Source: Antrodiella citrinella (taxonomy: Eukaryota; Basidiomycota; Agaricomycetes; Polyporales; Steccherinaceae). From it: 64,000 nt of DNA. A model generated the notes under the pieces. That model searched no databases and was not told the origin of the DNA. It worked only from the letters and a program-made list of their open reading frames with translations. Below are positions 11,881 to 27,463 of this stretch, piece after piece. Within the stretch, counting starts at the first letter, position 1, and each line of letters begins with the position of its first letter. Location of the stretch: NCBI GenBank assembly GCA_004802725.1, contig SGPM01000004.1, forward strand, positions 62,001 through 126,000. The letters run 5' to 3'. Position numbers and translations under genes: made by a program.

Positions 11881-12664
11881 CGGTACGGGGCGACTCTGGG
11901 GATACTGGCATGGTTTGCTTTCCCATTAGCACTACCCCTTGTTCCGAGGGTCGCCGGGTTCGTTCGCAAATACTTTCTACTTGGGTTTTAGGGACGTTGG
12001 CATACTGTTTCTTTTTTTTTACATCTCAGGGTTCGATGGTAGTATTGGGTCTCATATTCCCTGGTTATGGGCTGCGGTACTGACTCTGTGTTGATGCAGA
12101 TACTCTCATATGCACGGTTGCGTATTTGTATTCTTCTCTGCGTTTGTTTTCTGGGTGTCGATGTCTGTTTGCTATTTGTTAGCCTGACCCTCGTCTTTCG
12201 TGCTGTCACATTACATACACGGTTGACACAACATTTCTCGTCGTCGACGTCTAGCGCGTAGATTCGTGAGTGTGAGATTGCGACCCTTGCATCGCGGATG
12301 CTTTCGCGGGATGATTGCTGCCGATCCGGCCGAGGGTGCGGAGTTGGAATCCGAAGCTGCTCTCTTGACGTCGTCGTCGGGAGCAGCAGTGGCGAGGGCC
12401 AAGGCAGACGTAGAACTACGGGAAATTGATTGGCATTGGACATCGCGACAGACAGCGAGCAGCGGTATAGCACAAACGAGCGGACAAAAACATACGAAAT
12501 TGGAGAGGAGATCTTTGGGCGTCGCAGTCGGTCGTTCGCCTCGAGTCTCTAACTCTCTTCCGTGCCTTCCTTTCTTTTCTCCTTCCCGTATCGTCCTCTT
12601 CCTCCTGGATCCTCTTCGTCGTGCATTCGCCGTCTGCACGTCGACGATCTTTCTCTTTCTTGTC
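11881..12664 (+). other. long intergenic region and pyrimidine-rich leader of the JmjC gene
   Basis: No separate gene is supported. The first part should be the SSK1 3' UTR. The last 120 bases before 12665 are C/T-rich, as in many basidiomycete 5' leaders. The frame of the JmjC protein stays open upstream to an ATG at 12310, but that extension looks compositionally random. Confidence 0.4.
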
Positions 12665-15600
12665 ATGAACTCCCTCCATGACCAGGGCCATAAGCGCACT
12701 TCCATCAACGAGCTGCTCAACCCCGTCGTCGGTGCTCCTGCACAACACCTCGAGCAGCGCCATCCGGCATACAACGGGAACCAAATACCTGCTATTGCCG
12801 CTGCCTACATTCCCCACCATCAGCATGTCGCCCAGACCGCTCCTTACGCTGCTCCTCCGGGCATGCATTCCGCTGGCTCTTCCTTCAGTTTGCGCGCTGC
12901 AAGTTGGGACCAGGGTGCAGCAGCGGGAGATGCCATGGCAAGACGCCATGATGTAGATCCCACCCAGGCCTGCAGATATCCTCCGTCCATTCCACAGCAG
13001 CATGACTATCCAGAGCAGCACTACCCTAGGCAGCCTCCGAGATCGCTTGATGAACAACCTCAGACTCCTTACGGCAATGGCGCTCCCTGGCCAAACCCTC
13101 ACGAAGGTCAACCACTTCCCGTTTCCTATACTCATGCCATGATCGCGACTGGTTCATATACCGACGAGCGTACGGGCGAGCTGCGATCTTTCACGTACGC
13201 GGCCGCTCCGCCAGCACCCTCTCCACCCAACAATCCTCCCCTCCAACAACAAAATGACTCAACTCAGAAGAGTTCGTGGTATTCTCCCCCGATTGTAATA
13301 TCGCAGGACTTACGTCAATTTGTGGTAGCCTATACTCCACCCCCACATCCGCCTCAACCCTCGCATCCTCAGTATGATCAGGACGTCGCATCTCAAGCGT
13401 ATCCTGCGGCAGCCGCCAATGGTTACTATCAACTTATGTTGGCAAATACGGCTTGTGTGGCTCTAACAATTTTGTCATAGCATTCCAACTCGCTGAACGG
13501 GCTTCTCTTCGCCTTGCAGCACGGACCACCTTGCCTCCGGGGATGGCAATGCACCCAGGTCAAGCAGGCGCTCCTTTCTACCAACCCGGAGCGTTTTACG
13601 CCGCCATTCCAATAATGCAAGCACCTCCACCACCTCAGAAGCGACCATTAGAACCGTCAGAGGATGATGCTGCTCCAAAAGCGAAGAAGTCCAGGGCGAA
13701 AGCGAAGCCGATGCCTGAAGGGTCTGGTAAGCCAATCCGTCATTAGTAACATGCACATGTGCGATGCCGACCGTCTTTATCCTACTAGGGTCTAGGAGAG
13801 GCTATAACGCGAAGAAGAGAAACGAAGCGGCTCAGATTGCGGCACAGAATGGTACGCTGTTTCTTGTCCTTGAGATATACTTGGGTTCATTGCTTTGTTT
13901 ACAGCTACGGCTCTTGTTCCTATGGTACCTGTTGCTGACAAAGGTACGTGGCTCTGGTTTATCACTCTTCGCGCTTGTGTCCATGGCCCTTGCCTCTGTG
14001 TCGCTAATACGTTACCATGAAGATGGCCTTGTCGGACCTAATACGCAGCTACGCCCCGAGCTCCAGTTTGCGCGTTGCATGTCAAATCGATATCGGACAG
14101 AGGAGTTTCCTCGCTGTGTATCATGTACGCGCAGATGGGCAGGTGATACATGTCGGTTTCAGGGTATACGTTTCTTTTTGAAGGATGAGAAGAAAAACAT
14201 CGTCGGTATTAGCTTTGTGGAAAGTCACAAACCTGACGGGCCGAGCATGAACTTCCCTGGACAATGGAATACTCCACTCAAAGACTGTCATATTCGACGT
14301 GTCAAGGTATTTGGCAATACCCTGACGGTAGATTTCATTTTACTTATGCGTGCATTTCCGCAACCCAGCGCACAGTGGCAGAAGCCTTGTTGCCCGTATT
14401 GAAACTGGAGCATGACCATATGCAAAAGCCGGAAGTTATTCGGCGGCCGCGAGAAAGCGAAGTTCGAGCACGTGCGGTGAGCGTGCATCAAAGCTTCACG
14501 GGTCGCCTAGAGTGATCGCTGACATCGACTGATCCTGACTTCTTTAGATACATGCATGACTTCAATTTTTGCATGCAGCTGGATGTGTCGGTTATGTGGT
14601 CGTGAAGCATGTCAAGAGTGTTTCGAGCAGGTCAGCGAGCTCACGACCGACAAACCAGACGCAACCGAGGCCGAAATTGCTGCATTGCAAGCTCGCAGGG
14701 AGAAGCATGCGCACGTCAACCCGTTTTTCCTCTCCTGCACTCGGCGAAACGAGCACAGGGCTGTCGACTTCTCGCCTATGACTAGATTCACGAGGAGTGA
14801 ACTGGGGCAAGCTATTACAGACATGGAGGCTATGTTGGCCTCAGAAAACCCAGATAAGCTCACGCCTGAAGAACTGGCCAACGCGGGTGGTCAGATGGTA
14901 GAGCCAGCGTCCAACGCAGAAGGTTCCGAAGCTATAGCCGTCTCAAACAATGGTAGCTCTTCGCAAGTGAGCGGAGAAGTCCCGTCCAATGGATTCTCCG
15001 TTCCGGCTCCAGACCTATCCTCGTTCACAGTTAGCGCACCTCCTCCCTCAGTCCCTTCTCCCCTTATCAATACCCCTTGCCACTCGACTCGCTACTTCAA
15101 GGAATCCGAACTCACAGATGATGCGTTTCGACGCGTCTGGGGTAGAGGTGAACCGCTGGTCGTTACTGGTCTGCTTGGCAAGTTTCAAGTTGAATGGACA
15201 CCCGAGTACTTCAAGGAAAAGTATGGGACGCAAGGGTGTCTGATCCTGGAGTGCCAGAGTGATACGAACAAGCGTGTTACTGTCGGAGATTTCTTCTCTT
15301 GGTTTGGCAATTATGCTGGTCGACGAGATTGCTGGAAGCTCAAGGTATGTCAGTCACGTTGCATTGTTCCACGAAATTAGGCACTGAGTCAATTTTCATG
15401 AAAGGACTGGCCGCCTTCTACTGATTTCAAGACGGCATTCCCCGAGCTATACGAGGATTTCAGTCGCGCCACGCCAGTGCCTAACTACGTCCGCCGCGAC
15501 GGTGTCATGAACATTGCTTCGCATTTCCCGGGCAATACGGTTGCACCCGATCTCGGTTCGTACTTTTCATTGACTATACTACCTATCTATCTAGCTAAAC

Positions 15601-16233
15601 TGTTTTCAGGCCCTAAAATGTACAACGCGATGGCCTCGTTCGAGGGACAGGGTAGCAAGGGCTCCACAAGACTGCACATGGATATGGCAGATGCAATCAA
15701 CGTCATGTTGTACGCTTCGCCAACGCCAGATAACCGACCAGGATATGCGGTCTGGGACCTTTTCAAGGCCGAGGACGCCCCGAAACTACGAAAGTTCCTT
15801 CGGAAGAAGTTTAAAGGGCAATACCAGAACGACCCCATCCATTCACAGACGTTCTACCTCGATACCCAGCTGCGTCAAGAGTTGTTTGAGGATCACGGCG
15901 TGCAGAGTCATCGTGTATACCAGAAGCCAGGAGAAGCTGTGTTCATCCCGGCTGGTTGCGCCCATCAGGTTCGTTCTTAGTGCGGATTCGCCGCGTGCGC
16001 GCTCTTTCTGACGCGTTGTCCAACCATAGGTATGCAATCTCGCCGATTGCATCAAAGTTGCGAGCGACTTTGTCAGTCCGGAGAACATTGTACGGTGCGA
16101 GCTGCTCACGCGGGAGTTCCGTGAACAAAACCAGTCCATGGTCTGGAAGGAGGACGTCTTGCAACTCAGGACAATGATGTGGTTTGCTTGGCTGTCCTGC
16201 TGTCGACAAGAAAAGGAAATGCAGAACACTTGA
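12665..16233 (+). CDS. JmjC-domain protein, KDM3/JHDM2-like putative histone demethylase
   Basis: Eleven exons (12665-13271, 13329-13421, 13481-13726, 13789-13851, 13905-13943, 14023-14306, 14369-14471, 14548-15344, 15405-15555, 15610-15968, 16030-16233) sum exactly in frame to about 981 residues. The first 330 residues are Pro/Gln/His-rich and disordered, with the start motif 'INELLNP'. A basic stretch (KKSRAKAK) follows, then Cys-rich segments at about 390-440 ('CMSNRYRTEEFPRCVSCTRRW') and 'WMCRLCGREACQECF' near 510, comparable to the zinc-binding region of KDM3 proteins. The JmjC core has the Fe(II) pair His-Met-Asp in 'STRLHMDMADAINVM' and the distal His in 'IPAGCAHQV'. KDM3 enzymes oxidatively remove methyl groups from H3K9; the substrate here is inferred. 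The 57-nt intron 13272-13328 is a multiple of three and open, so it may be retained. Confidence 0.85.
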
Positions 16234-16688
16234 TGCATTTGTTCGTTTGTTCCTGCTTTCTTATCGATTGAACCTGGACACTACTTTACACGTATTGTTC
16301 TGTTCACCTTTCGGGATTCCTGGGACACTTATTGTGTACTTTGGATTATTACTTTCCTGCTGACGCTCGACGAATCGCTCTTACGATTGTTCTCCTAACT
16401 ACTTACGACGACCCCGACCCCATGCTTCTCATTGCACCCGCAATACCTGTATTCCAACATGCTGCTGTACACTCTGTCGCGCCTGCTTATCTTGTACCAT
16501 GTTCTTTTTCGATCACCACAACTTCCTATCAGTGCAAATTCGGTGTCATTTTGTTGTTGTTGTTACTGCGCCCTAGTTGGAGGAATGAGGCATTGTATGT
16601 GGTTGTCAAATGTTGCGTGTAGATACCGAATGGAATTCAAAAAACTACAAGTGGTAAGATACGCCGGATGACATTGTTCACATGACGT
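16234..16688. other. convergent 3' intergenic region, no gene seen
   Basis: This stretch separates two convergent genes (JmjC, plus; ATPase, minus). It should hold both 3' UTRs. I see no conserved frame or repeat. Confidence 0.4.
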
Positions 16689-18796
16689 TCAAGAATTTAC
16701 GACTAGGATTGATGCGCCGCCATCCCGCGTCACTCTCTGCCGTGTTTTCATACGGACCCATTTGCGACCGAATTGACCCAATGACTTGGGCTTGCCAGAC
16801 ATCGTCGAGTCGGAAAATGTGCCCAAGCCCGAGGGAGCCAGCAAGATGGCTTGACCAGTCTGCACGGAAGCCAAATGAATCGCCATCGTGAAGGCGCGAT
16901 GACCAAGACATACCTGGAGTTTGACAATCCGGTCAAAGGCCTCTTCACTGGACATCTCCGTGGAGACATGTTTCGAGACGTGTTCCCACCACGACGGCGA
17001 CGAGAACCGATGGAGGATATGGACGCTGCATAGATCCAATAGGATAGGCGGCACCACATTGGGTTCTAGGTAACGTGTTTGACCAGACATGTCATATGGT
17101 AATAAATTGTCACTCACCTTGCGTGCTGATGATGACACGCATGGCAAGATGGCGCTGCATCCGTATGAGCGTCATCAGCTGCCTCGTAAATCCGCTACCT
17201 GATGCAAGGTACTGTGAAATGAAATTAATGAGCGAACATCGCAACAGTGAGGCACGTCGCGTGCATTCGCAAGACCTACCTTGTGCGCTTCGTCCAAAAT
17301 GAGAACTTTGCCAGTACCAACGTTGGCGCGAACGAACAGCCTCGTGACAATATCGAACAGGCTACAAGCTTGTGAGGGGTCGAGGAAGGGGTCGGAGAGA
17401 TCCACGATAGTCAACTGTCCTTCTGCGAACCGAGACGGAGGTGCTCGAGCCCGAGTACTTGTCTTGTCGAGGAAGGACTCTAGAAGCTCCATCCGTTGGT
17501 TCAAGCCGATCAGTTGTTGCGCATTCAGCTTCGTCTTGTGGTCTTCGAGTTTGGCCTCGAATTTCGCGTACGTGTAGTCTTCCCCCAACTCATGAAGAAT
17601 TGACTGAATGTGCATGCCGCGTCAAAAGGCCACCTCGCAAGCAACAACATCGAGAACATACCATAATGGAGCTCATATATAGTGGTGGGGCCCCAGATGA
17701 CCCAACCGCCATCATTGACAGAAAAGCCTGCACGTCTAGCTCGGCTTGACTGAAAAGAAGGGGCTCTACCTGCACATTTGACCCAACCTTCGCATATACA
17801 GCCTTCATCGTTTTGAGAGCCGACTTCGACACAAAAACCTTGATTTTGGGAGTTATAATAGACGTGTTGTTTGCCATGTTGATCCAGGCGGCCTCGCTGG
17901 GCTGCGCAAGAGACCCACCCTCGCCGAAGTGTAGGACAAGACCACTCAACGGCTTTTCGAGCTTGCCCAATGGGCTATATTTCGGTATCAACATGTCTTC
18001 GAGCAGAACGGAGACCGTGTGAGATTTCCCCGACCCTTGTACGCCGCAGACCAAAGCTGAAAAAGGCGCATTCTAGCGAAAAACGCGTCTGAGACTCAGG
18101 GCATGCATACAACAAGAGAGAAATCTGCTTACGGAGTTGACATACAGACGGGAGTCATCGGGTTTGGTTCCTTCTGTTCCCGGCATATCTCTGCGCGAGA
18201 TATGATCTCAGAGACGAGGAGATCAAATGAGAGTATAATAACTTACCCCATGCTCAGCACCGTCCCAAGTACGCCGCGTTGCGGAAAGCAGACTGCGCCG
18301 CCAGCAGCAATATACGCATCGCGAGTAAAGATAGGGGCGGTGCGTACTTCATGGTCCGTGGCCTCGCGAGTGTCGAGTTCGATGTGGCCAAGCAAGGTGT
18401 GCTCCGAGTTATCCTAGACAAAAAGATAACCGTTGAGATGGCACAAAACGAATCACATATACGAGCTTACATCATCTTCACCATAGTCGAGCTTTTCGCC
18501 GTTCGTCTTCGCAGTCTTACTGGTTGCCAAAATCTTTTGACGTGAAGGCACAACACTATATTCCTTACAATATCAAGTCGTCAGTAACAGGAAAACACTA
18601 GATCACGATAAGAGGTCACCTCATCGGACGAGTTGTCTTTTTCAAAGACTTGCTTTGCAACGACTGCATCGTGATCGATTGTGAGACCCATTAGTAGGTC
18701 GAGCAGGATGGGACACAACCTTGTGTGATACGTCGCTTTGGATGTATCGGTTCGGAGGCCGATTCTGAGGAGTCTGAGTCGGAAGGGTCTGGACAT
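16689..18796 (-). CDS. HerA/FtsK-like P-loop ATPase, copy 1
   Basis: Reading the minus strand from the ATG at 18796 to the TGA at 16689, about nine exons join in frame to roughly 585 residues. Motifs in order: Walker A 'GVQGSGKSH' (18017-18045); 'GLVLHFGEGG'; 'QLTIVDLSDPF'; Walker B 'VLILDEAHKYL'; 'RVIISTQEP', a sensor-type motif like that of HerA/FtsK/VirD4 ATPases; 'LLDLCSVHILHRF'; and a basic C-terminus. The family is widespread in fungi and usually annotated only as a P-loop NTPase; its role is unknown. No membrane segment or signal peptide is seen. The gene appears intact. Its closest relative in this window is copy 2 at 30582-32545, which shares intron positions and clearly more than half its residues by eye. 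Confidence 0.8.
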
Positions 18797-19191
18797 TTTC
18801 GTTTGGCCATATATACGCTGTACATAGTGTCTCAATATTGAGAAGGAGGTGAGAAGATACTGCGCACGCACCTGAATTCTTTTGAAGATGTTCAGCAGCT
18901 ACGCCACAGTCGGATGTCGTCAGGGCTTACAATTTCAAGTCCGACCACCCGCCGAGCGAGCGTTCAAAGCAAAGTCAAGAACACTCTCTGTACGCGCTAT
19001 GAAGTCGCGTCGACATGTCTGTTACCGACGCGTCCATGCGTAGATTTGCAACGTGGTCGTGGTCAAGATGAAAGCGCCGAGACACGATCGACGGTTACCG
19101 TGTTTGGGTAGACGCCCGCAACAGACATTTCTTCTCCAGCTACCATACATCATCGACTGTCCGAAGTTTACATTCTCCCTGTGAGTCACTC
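18797..19191. promoter_or_regulatory. divergent promoter between ATPase copy 1 and RRP8
   Basis: A 395-nt gap separates two divergent start codons (18796 minus, 19192 plus), so it must carry both promoters. I saw no convincing TATA box or CCAAT motif. Confidence 0.45.
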
Positions 19192-20577
19192 ATGCCCGTG
19201 TTCGATGTTCCAGGGTGGTCCGTACCAAGCGCACCGGTCTCTTCTGTCTCCAAAAAACGGAAAAGACCTAGCCAAGGCGAGGATAAATTTCAGGCAGCCG
19301 AGGTTAACATGGAGAAGTTAATGCACAAGCTCGGAGCCAGTCAAAAAGGTGCTGCGGAGACTCCTCCAAAGAAGAAGAAGAAGAAAGCAAAAGGAAAGAT
19401 GGCGGAACCGGATTCATCTGAAGTTGTTGCGATGAGACCCACTGCCAAAAGTCCGAGCAGACCGCTGAAGAAATCGGGTATCGATGCTCACGTCCCTCTT
19501 CCTGCGAAGAGTGGGTCCTCTGCCTCCCCAAAATCCGCGAAGAAACGCAAGAACATCCGTCAGAGCGACAATGCTGACGAGACTACTCCGCCGGTTCTCC
19601 CATCCACCAAGCCACCTACAGGCCCAGGTCTCACAGATCTTCAAGCCAAGATGCAGAATAGTTTGCACGGCGCGAGATTCAGGTGCGTTGATGTCTCTTA
19701 TCGTGTACTCAGGCTTTCTGAACATCCACTATTCAACAGGTGGATAAACGAGACCCTTTACAAGTCGGACAGCGAACATGCACATCAGATGATGCGCGAA
19801 AATCCGTCCGTGTTCTCTGAGGTGAGACACAAATGACCTTTGCATACCCACTACGACTACTAACGTCGTTGACCGCCTTTCCTTCAGTATCACACTGGAT
19901 TTAGGCACCAGGTCCAGTCATGGCCCGTCAATCCGGTCTCTCATTATGTAGCAACATTGTCACGGAAGCCGTCAAAGACGGTGATAGTGGACCTAGGTTG
20001 TGGTGATGCTGCTCTTGCGCGGGCATTACAACCGAAGGGTTTTACTGTCCTGTCATATGATCTTGTTTCGGACGATGCGTACGTCGTTGAAGCAGACATA
20101 TGCTCGAGGATCCCGCTCCCCGGCGGCGAAGACGAAGAGGGGACGAGTAGTGCCGTAGCCGACGTAGCGGTTTGCGCACTGAGTCTTATGGGCACGAATT
20201 GGCCCAAATGTATCCGTGAAGCGTGGCGCATATTGAATGATGGGTAAGTTGCCATGTATATTCCACACCTGCTTAGTGCTGATCTGAACATTCCTAGCGG
20301 GGAGCTGAAGGTTGCGGAAGTAGCCAGTCGATTTACGGACGTGGATGCGTTCACGTCTCTTATTTGCTCAATCGGATTTGAACTTCTATCTTCTGTGAGT
20401 CGTGCATACTTTCATGGGAGTCCACCGTCTTATTTCGAGGAGCAGGATGATAGCAGCACGCACTTCACCTTGTTTGAGTTTGTGAAAATTGCACGGAAAC
20501 CGAAGAATGAGAAGGATTGGACGAGGATCATGTCAGGCGGCGATGTTCTGAAGCCTTGCGAGTATAAACGGCGGTGA
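19192..20577 (+). CDS. RRP8: Rrp8-type 25S rRNA adenine-N1 methyltransferase
   Basis: Five exons (19192-19682, 19740-19821, 19888-20243, 20298-20394, 20440-20577) give about 387 residues. The N-terminal 150 residues are basic and low-complexity with a KKKKKKAK-type nucleolar signal. The Rrp8 domain follows: 'GARFRWINETLY', 'YHTGFRHQVQSWPVNPV', SAM motif I 'VIVDLGCGDAALA', 'ADVAVCALSLMGTNWPKCIREAWRIL', 'GELKVAEVASRF' and 'THFTLFEFVKI'. Rrp8 installs m1A on helix 25.1 of 25S rRNA (m1A645 in yeast). The last intron (20395-20439, 45 nt) is a multiple of three without stops; splicing it out restores the family-typical spacing before 'STHFTLFEF'. It diverges from ATPase copy 1. Confidence 0.92.
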
Positions 20578-20773
20578 ATCCATTGTTAGCTATGTACTTG
20601 CGAGAACTTGAGTTTTTGAGTCGTCCGACGTTGTCCGAGGGCGTGCGCTTGTGACGCCATGATTTGCAATCGCAGGCGGAAGAGTGATCGTCCGTTCTCA
20701 CCGACGACCTCGATGAAAATAAAAATGATATCCTTTCATAGTCATCGACGCCCTCGACGTGCTAGACACCACC

Positions 20774-23700
20774 ATGACCGTCGTAGACATGCGCTCTTCT
20801 GGCATTTCGACCCCAGTCTCTGCGACTTCTACACTCTCTGTGCCTCCTTCTCCTGATCTCTCAGGCAATCCTCATCGCGGGAAGGCTCTCTTTACAAAGA
20901 CTCCCCTCGCTTCTGCATCGACAGTCATTGAACGTATCGCGTCCAGGGCGTCCACTACCTCTACGGTGTTCATTTATGACCTCGCAGAGCAAGCAGGTTT
21001 CGGTGCTCTCACTCAGAGTTGGGCTCGCTCCGATGCTGCCACAGCACCCGTCGTCACCCTGCAAACTCGCGCAGGTGCAGGTCTTAGCCTGGTTGGCAGG
21101 CTTTCCCAAAGTTCCAGCAAGTCGACCGCCAGTAATGCCGTACTCACAGCGTACAATACCCCAACAGGCCTTGCGTCCATGATGTACTCCCTGTCCTACC
21201 TCCCCGCACCGAACAGCAATAGCAGACTCATCATCCAAGTGCCTACCGTCACGCCAGTAGGAGAGACCTTCGCGTTATCCCCTACCCTTGCTCCTTTCAC
21301 ACCAGCCCTCGCGATCCTGCCCGATCACTTCACCGTTCTGCTTTCCGCGACCCCGCAGGAAGCTGTGGATCTGGCAGCCTTGTCGTACAGGCTTACGCAC
21401 ACACATGTCGTGCACATTTTTGATCACCACGGTGCTACACGCGAATTGGGCCAGGATTTATCGGTGTCCGTGCCTGTTGCTGAGACCAGATCGTCGGTGA
21501 AGGACAGTCTAGCTCTCGCGGGATACAAGCCTTTGGATTATGTTGGTGATGCAGATGCACACACAGTCATCGTCGTTTTGAATGGACCACTTGCTCAAGC
21601 CATCAAATCAGTGGCCTCAAAGACCACTGGCCTTGGAGTTATCAGTGTTCGGTTGCTACGTCCATGGAACGAGGAGACGTTACGGGAGATCATCCCGTCT
21701 TCAGCCAAGACTGTCTTCGTTGTAGACGACGTTCCAACAGACTATACCCAAGGAGCCCTGTACCTAGACGTCTTCTCCTCCCTCGTAGATTCTAGCTCGG
21801 TGGTGAAGTCGCTGCGCGTTACTCCTGCTCGTCTGCAGACGTACCTTACCAACCCTATGGCCCTCACGTCTTTCATCGTTGGTCTTCTCCCCACGATACC
21901 TGTTCCTGCGCCAGTGCCAGCTTCTGGCGTGAAGAGACTTCTTTTCTTCAGTAGCCCAAAGTCAGGACACTCCGAGGTGCCTGAAGCTGTGAATAATACC
22001 TTTTCCTCCCCGACTCTTTCTGTCCGCCACCTGACGGATCATGATGCGTTCTCCAAACCTGGAGGTATCACTGCCAATAGAATTATCGTGGCGAAGAAGG
22101 GAGAGGAACTTATTGCACCCTTGCACTTTGCTCTACCCATTTCGCAGTCCACCGGAGAAGCCGATTTCATCTCAGTTCTCGACCCCTCCGTGCTGAAGAC
22201 GCATTCAGTCGCAGCACATCTCAAGACTGGCTCCCCGCTTCTCATCGTCACCGACTGGTCTCCCGAGGAGCTTGTGGCCAACATCCACCCAGAAACTGCA
22301 TCTCTCATTCGCGAACGCCATCACCATCTTTGCACAATCAACGTGAAGGAGGTCACAGAGGGATTGGCTGGAAGTTCAGGGCCACTTTCAATCGCTGTGC
22401 AGAACGCGGTTGCACAATTGGCTTTCCTCAGGCTCTACCTCGGACAAGTTGCTACAGAAGATGCTGTGACCCGACTTGCAGCCAAAACGTTGGCAGGAAG
22501 CGTTCCAGGCATCGATTTGTCGAAGCTCGCAGCTCGCACATGGGCAGGTCTCGTAGAGGTGGAGCTCCCAGAAACCGAAGCTGCTGACGCCAAGGCAGCA
22601 CCGCTGAAGCTCTTCGAGTTCAATGCTATTGCAGTCGACACGGACGGGGAGACTGTTGTCAATGGGGCTAAGCTGGGGTCTTGGCACGACGCAGCCAAGC
22701 ACATCATCTTCCCTTCCGCATTCACCCCGCCCATCGTGCCCGACACTGCCCAGTATACGCGCAACCCTGCTCTGAGGCCAGAAGTCTCTGACCACACATT
22801 CCTCGTCACATGCACTGTGAACAAGCGACTCACACCATTGGACTATGACCGCAATGTCTTCCACCTCGAGTTCGACACCTCTAATACGGGTTTGAAGTAC
22901 GAGATAGGCGAAGCGCTGGGTGTGCACGGATGGAATGACGCAGATGAGGTGCTGGAGTTCTGCGAGTGGTACGGCGTGGACCCGAACAAAATCATTACCA
23001 TCCCTGTCCTAGGAGGCGATGGTACCCAGATGCACTCCAGGACGGTCTTCCAAGCTTTGCAGCAGCAAGTAGACCTCTTCGGCAAGCCTGGCAAGACGTT
23101 TTACGCCGATCTGTCGGAGCACGCGACGCGTCAGCAGGACCAGTATGCTTTGCGGTTCATCGCGTCGCCGGAAGGTTCCTCCACTTTCAAGAAGCTCGCG
23201 GAGAAGGACACCGTGCACTTTGCCGAAATTTTGCGCAGGTATCCGAGTGCGAAGCCGAGCATTGAGAAGTTGTGCGAGATGATTGGAGATACCAAGCCGA
23301 GACATTATAGTATCGCCAGTGCTCAGGCAGTGGTCGGTGATCGTGTAGACTTGCTCGTCGTCACTGTAGACTGGGTCACACCAAGTGGTCAGTCTGGCCT
23401 TATGTTGTCGTGACATATTTACTGACTATTTGCATAGGATCTCCCCGCTATGGTCAATGTACGCGTTACCTGGCTGGCCTGAAGGTCGGACAAAAGGTGA
23501 CTGTCTCAGTCAGGCCCAGCGTGATGAAGGTACGCAAGTATATGGTGGCATAATTTGCTTTGCTGAGATTCTCTGTAGTTGCCTCCGGACAACACTCAAC
23601 CGCTCATTATGACTGGTTTGGGTACCGGCGCTGCTCCTTTCCGTGCATTCCTGCAATACCGAGCCCTCTTGGCGTCACAGAACATCCCGGTCGGTCCAAC

Positions 23701-24084
23701 GTACTACTATTTCGGATCTCGTCATCGCTCTCAAGAGTATTTGTACGGTGAAGAAATTGAAGCCTTCATCTTGGACAACACGATCACGCGAGCAGGTCTC
23801 GCCTTCTCTCGCGACCAGAAGCACAAGATCTACATTCAGGACTTGATGAAAGAGGACGGAGAGGATTTGGTCAGGATGCTGCTGAGGGAGAACGGCGTGT
23901 TCTATTTGTGTGGACCGACGTGGCCGGTCCCGGACGTTTTTGAGGCTTTGGTCAGCGCGCTGGGGCAGTATGAGGGCGTCGAGGCTGAGAAAGCAGGTGA
24001 CTTCTTGGAGGATCTGAAGGGTGAAGAGCGATATGTGCTTGAGGTACGTGTCTTACTTTCGTTTTTGTTGCACTTCAGCTCTGA
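20774..24084 (+). CDS. MET10: sulfite reductase (NADPH) flavoprotein alpha subunit
   Basis: A long first exon (20774-23387) plus 23438-23529, 23579-24043 and a proposed terminal exon of two codons (24079-24084) give about 1,058 residues. The N-terminal part is pyruvate-ferredoxin-oxidoreductase-like, as in yeast Met10. The C-terminal reductase starts near residue 680 and shows the FAD-binding 'RHYSIAS', the NADPH-site 'GLGTGAAPFRAF', 'YYYFGSRHRSQEYLYGEEI' and 'YLCGPTWPVPDVFEAL'. The protein passes electrons from NADPH through FAD to the Met5-type beta subunit, reducing sulfite to sulfide in cysteine and methionine synthesis. The final exon is uncertain: the family usually ends a residue or two after 'ERYVLE', which the 24044-24078 intron would give. 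Confidence 0.92.
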
Positions 24085-24319
24085 CAATAGAATCCATCCA
24101 GGTGTATTGAAGGGCTCGTCATGGGTATATCTGTTCGGGGGGAGGCATGTATTCTCTCCATGCAATATACTCTTAATTGTGCAATGGCAGAGCTATGATA
24201 CAGTCGGTATGAGGTGCAAGAAGATACGCTAATGTCCCTTGTCCATAGCAGGTGCTAACAATACGCTGCTCTTGTCCGTGCAAAGGAGGGTAATGAAAAC
24301 TGAAAACGTCGACTTACAT

Positions 24320-27463
<3,144 letters not shown>

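Noticed and set aside
16689..18796. Suspicion that ATPase copy 1 is a pseudogene because its frame is broken many times
   Set aside because: Every break has gt..ag ends and matches an intron position in copy 2; Walker motifs and the C-terminus are intact.
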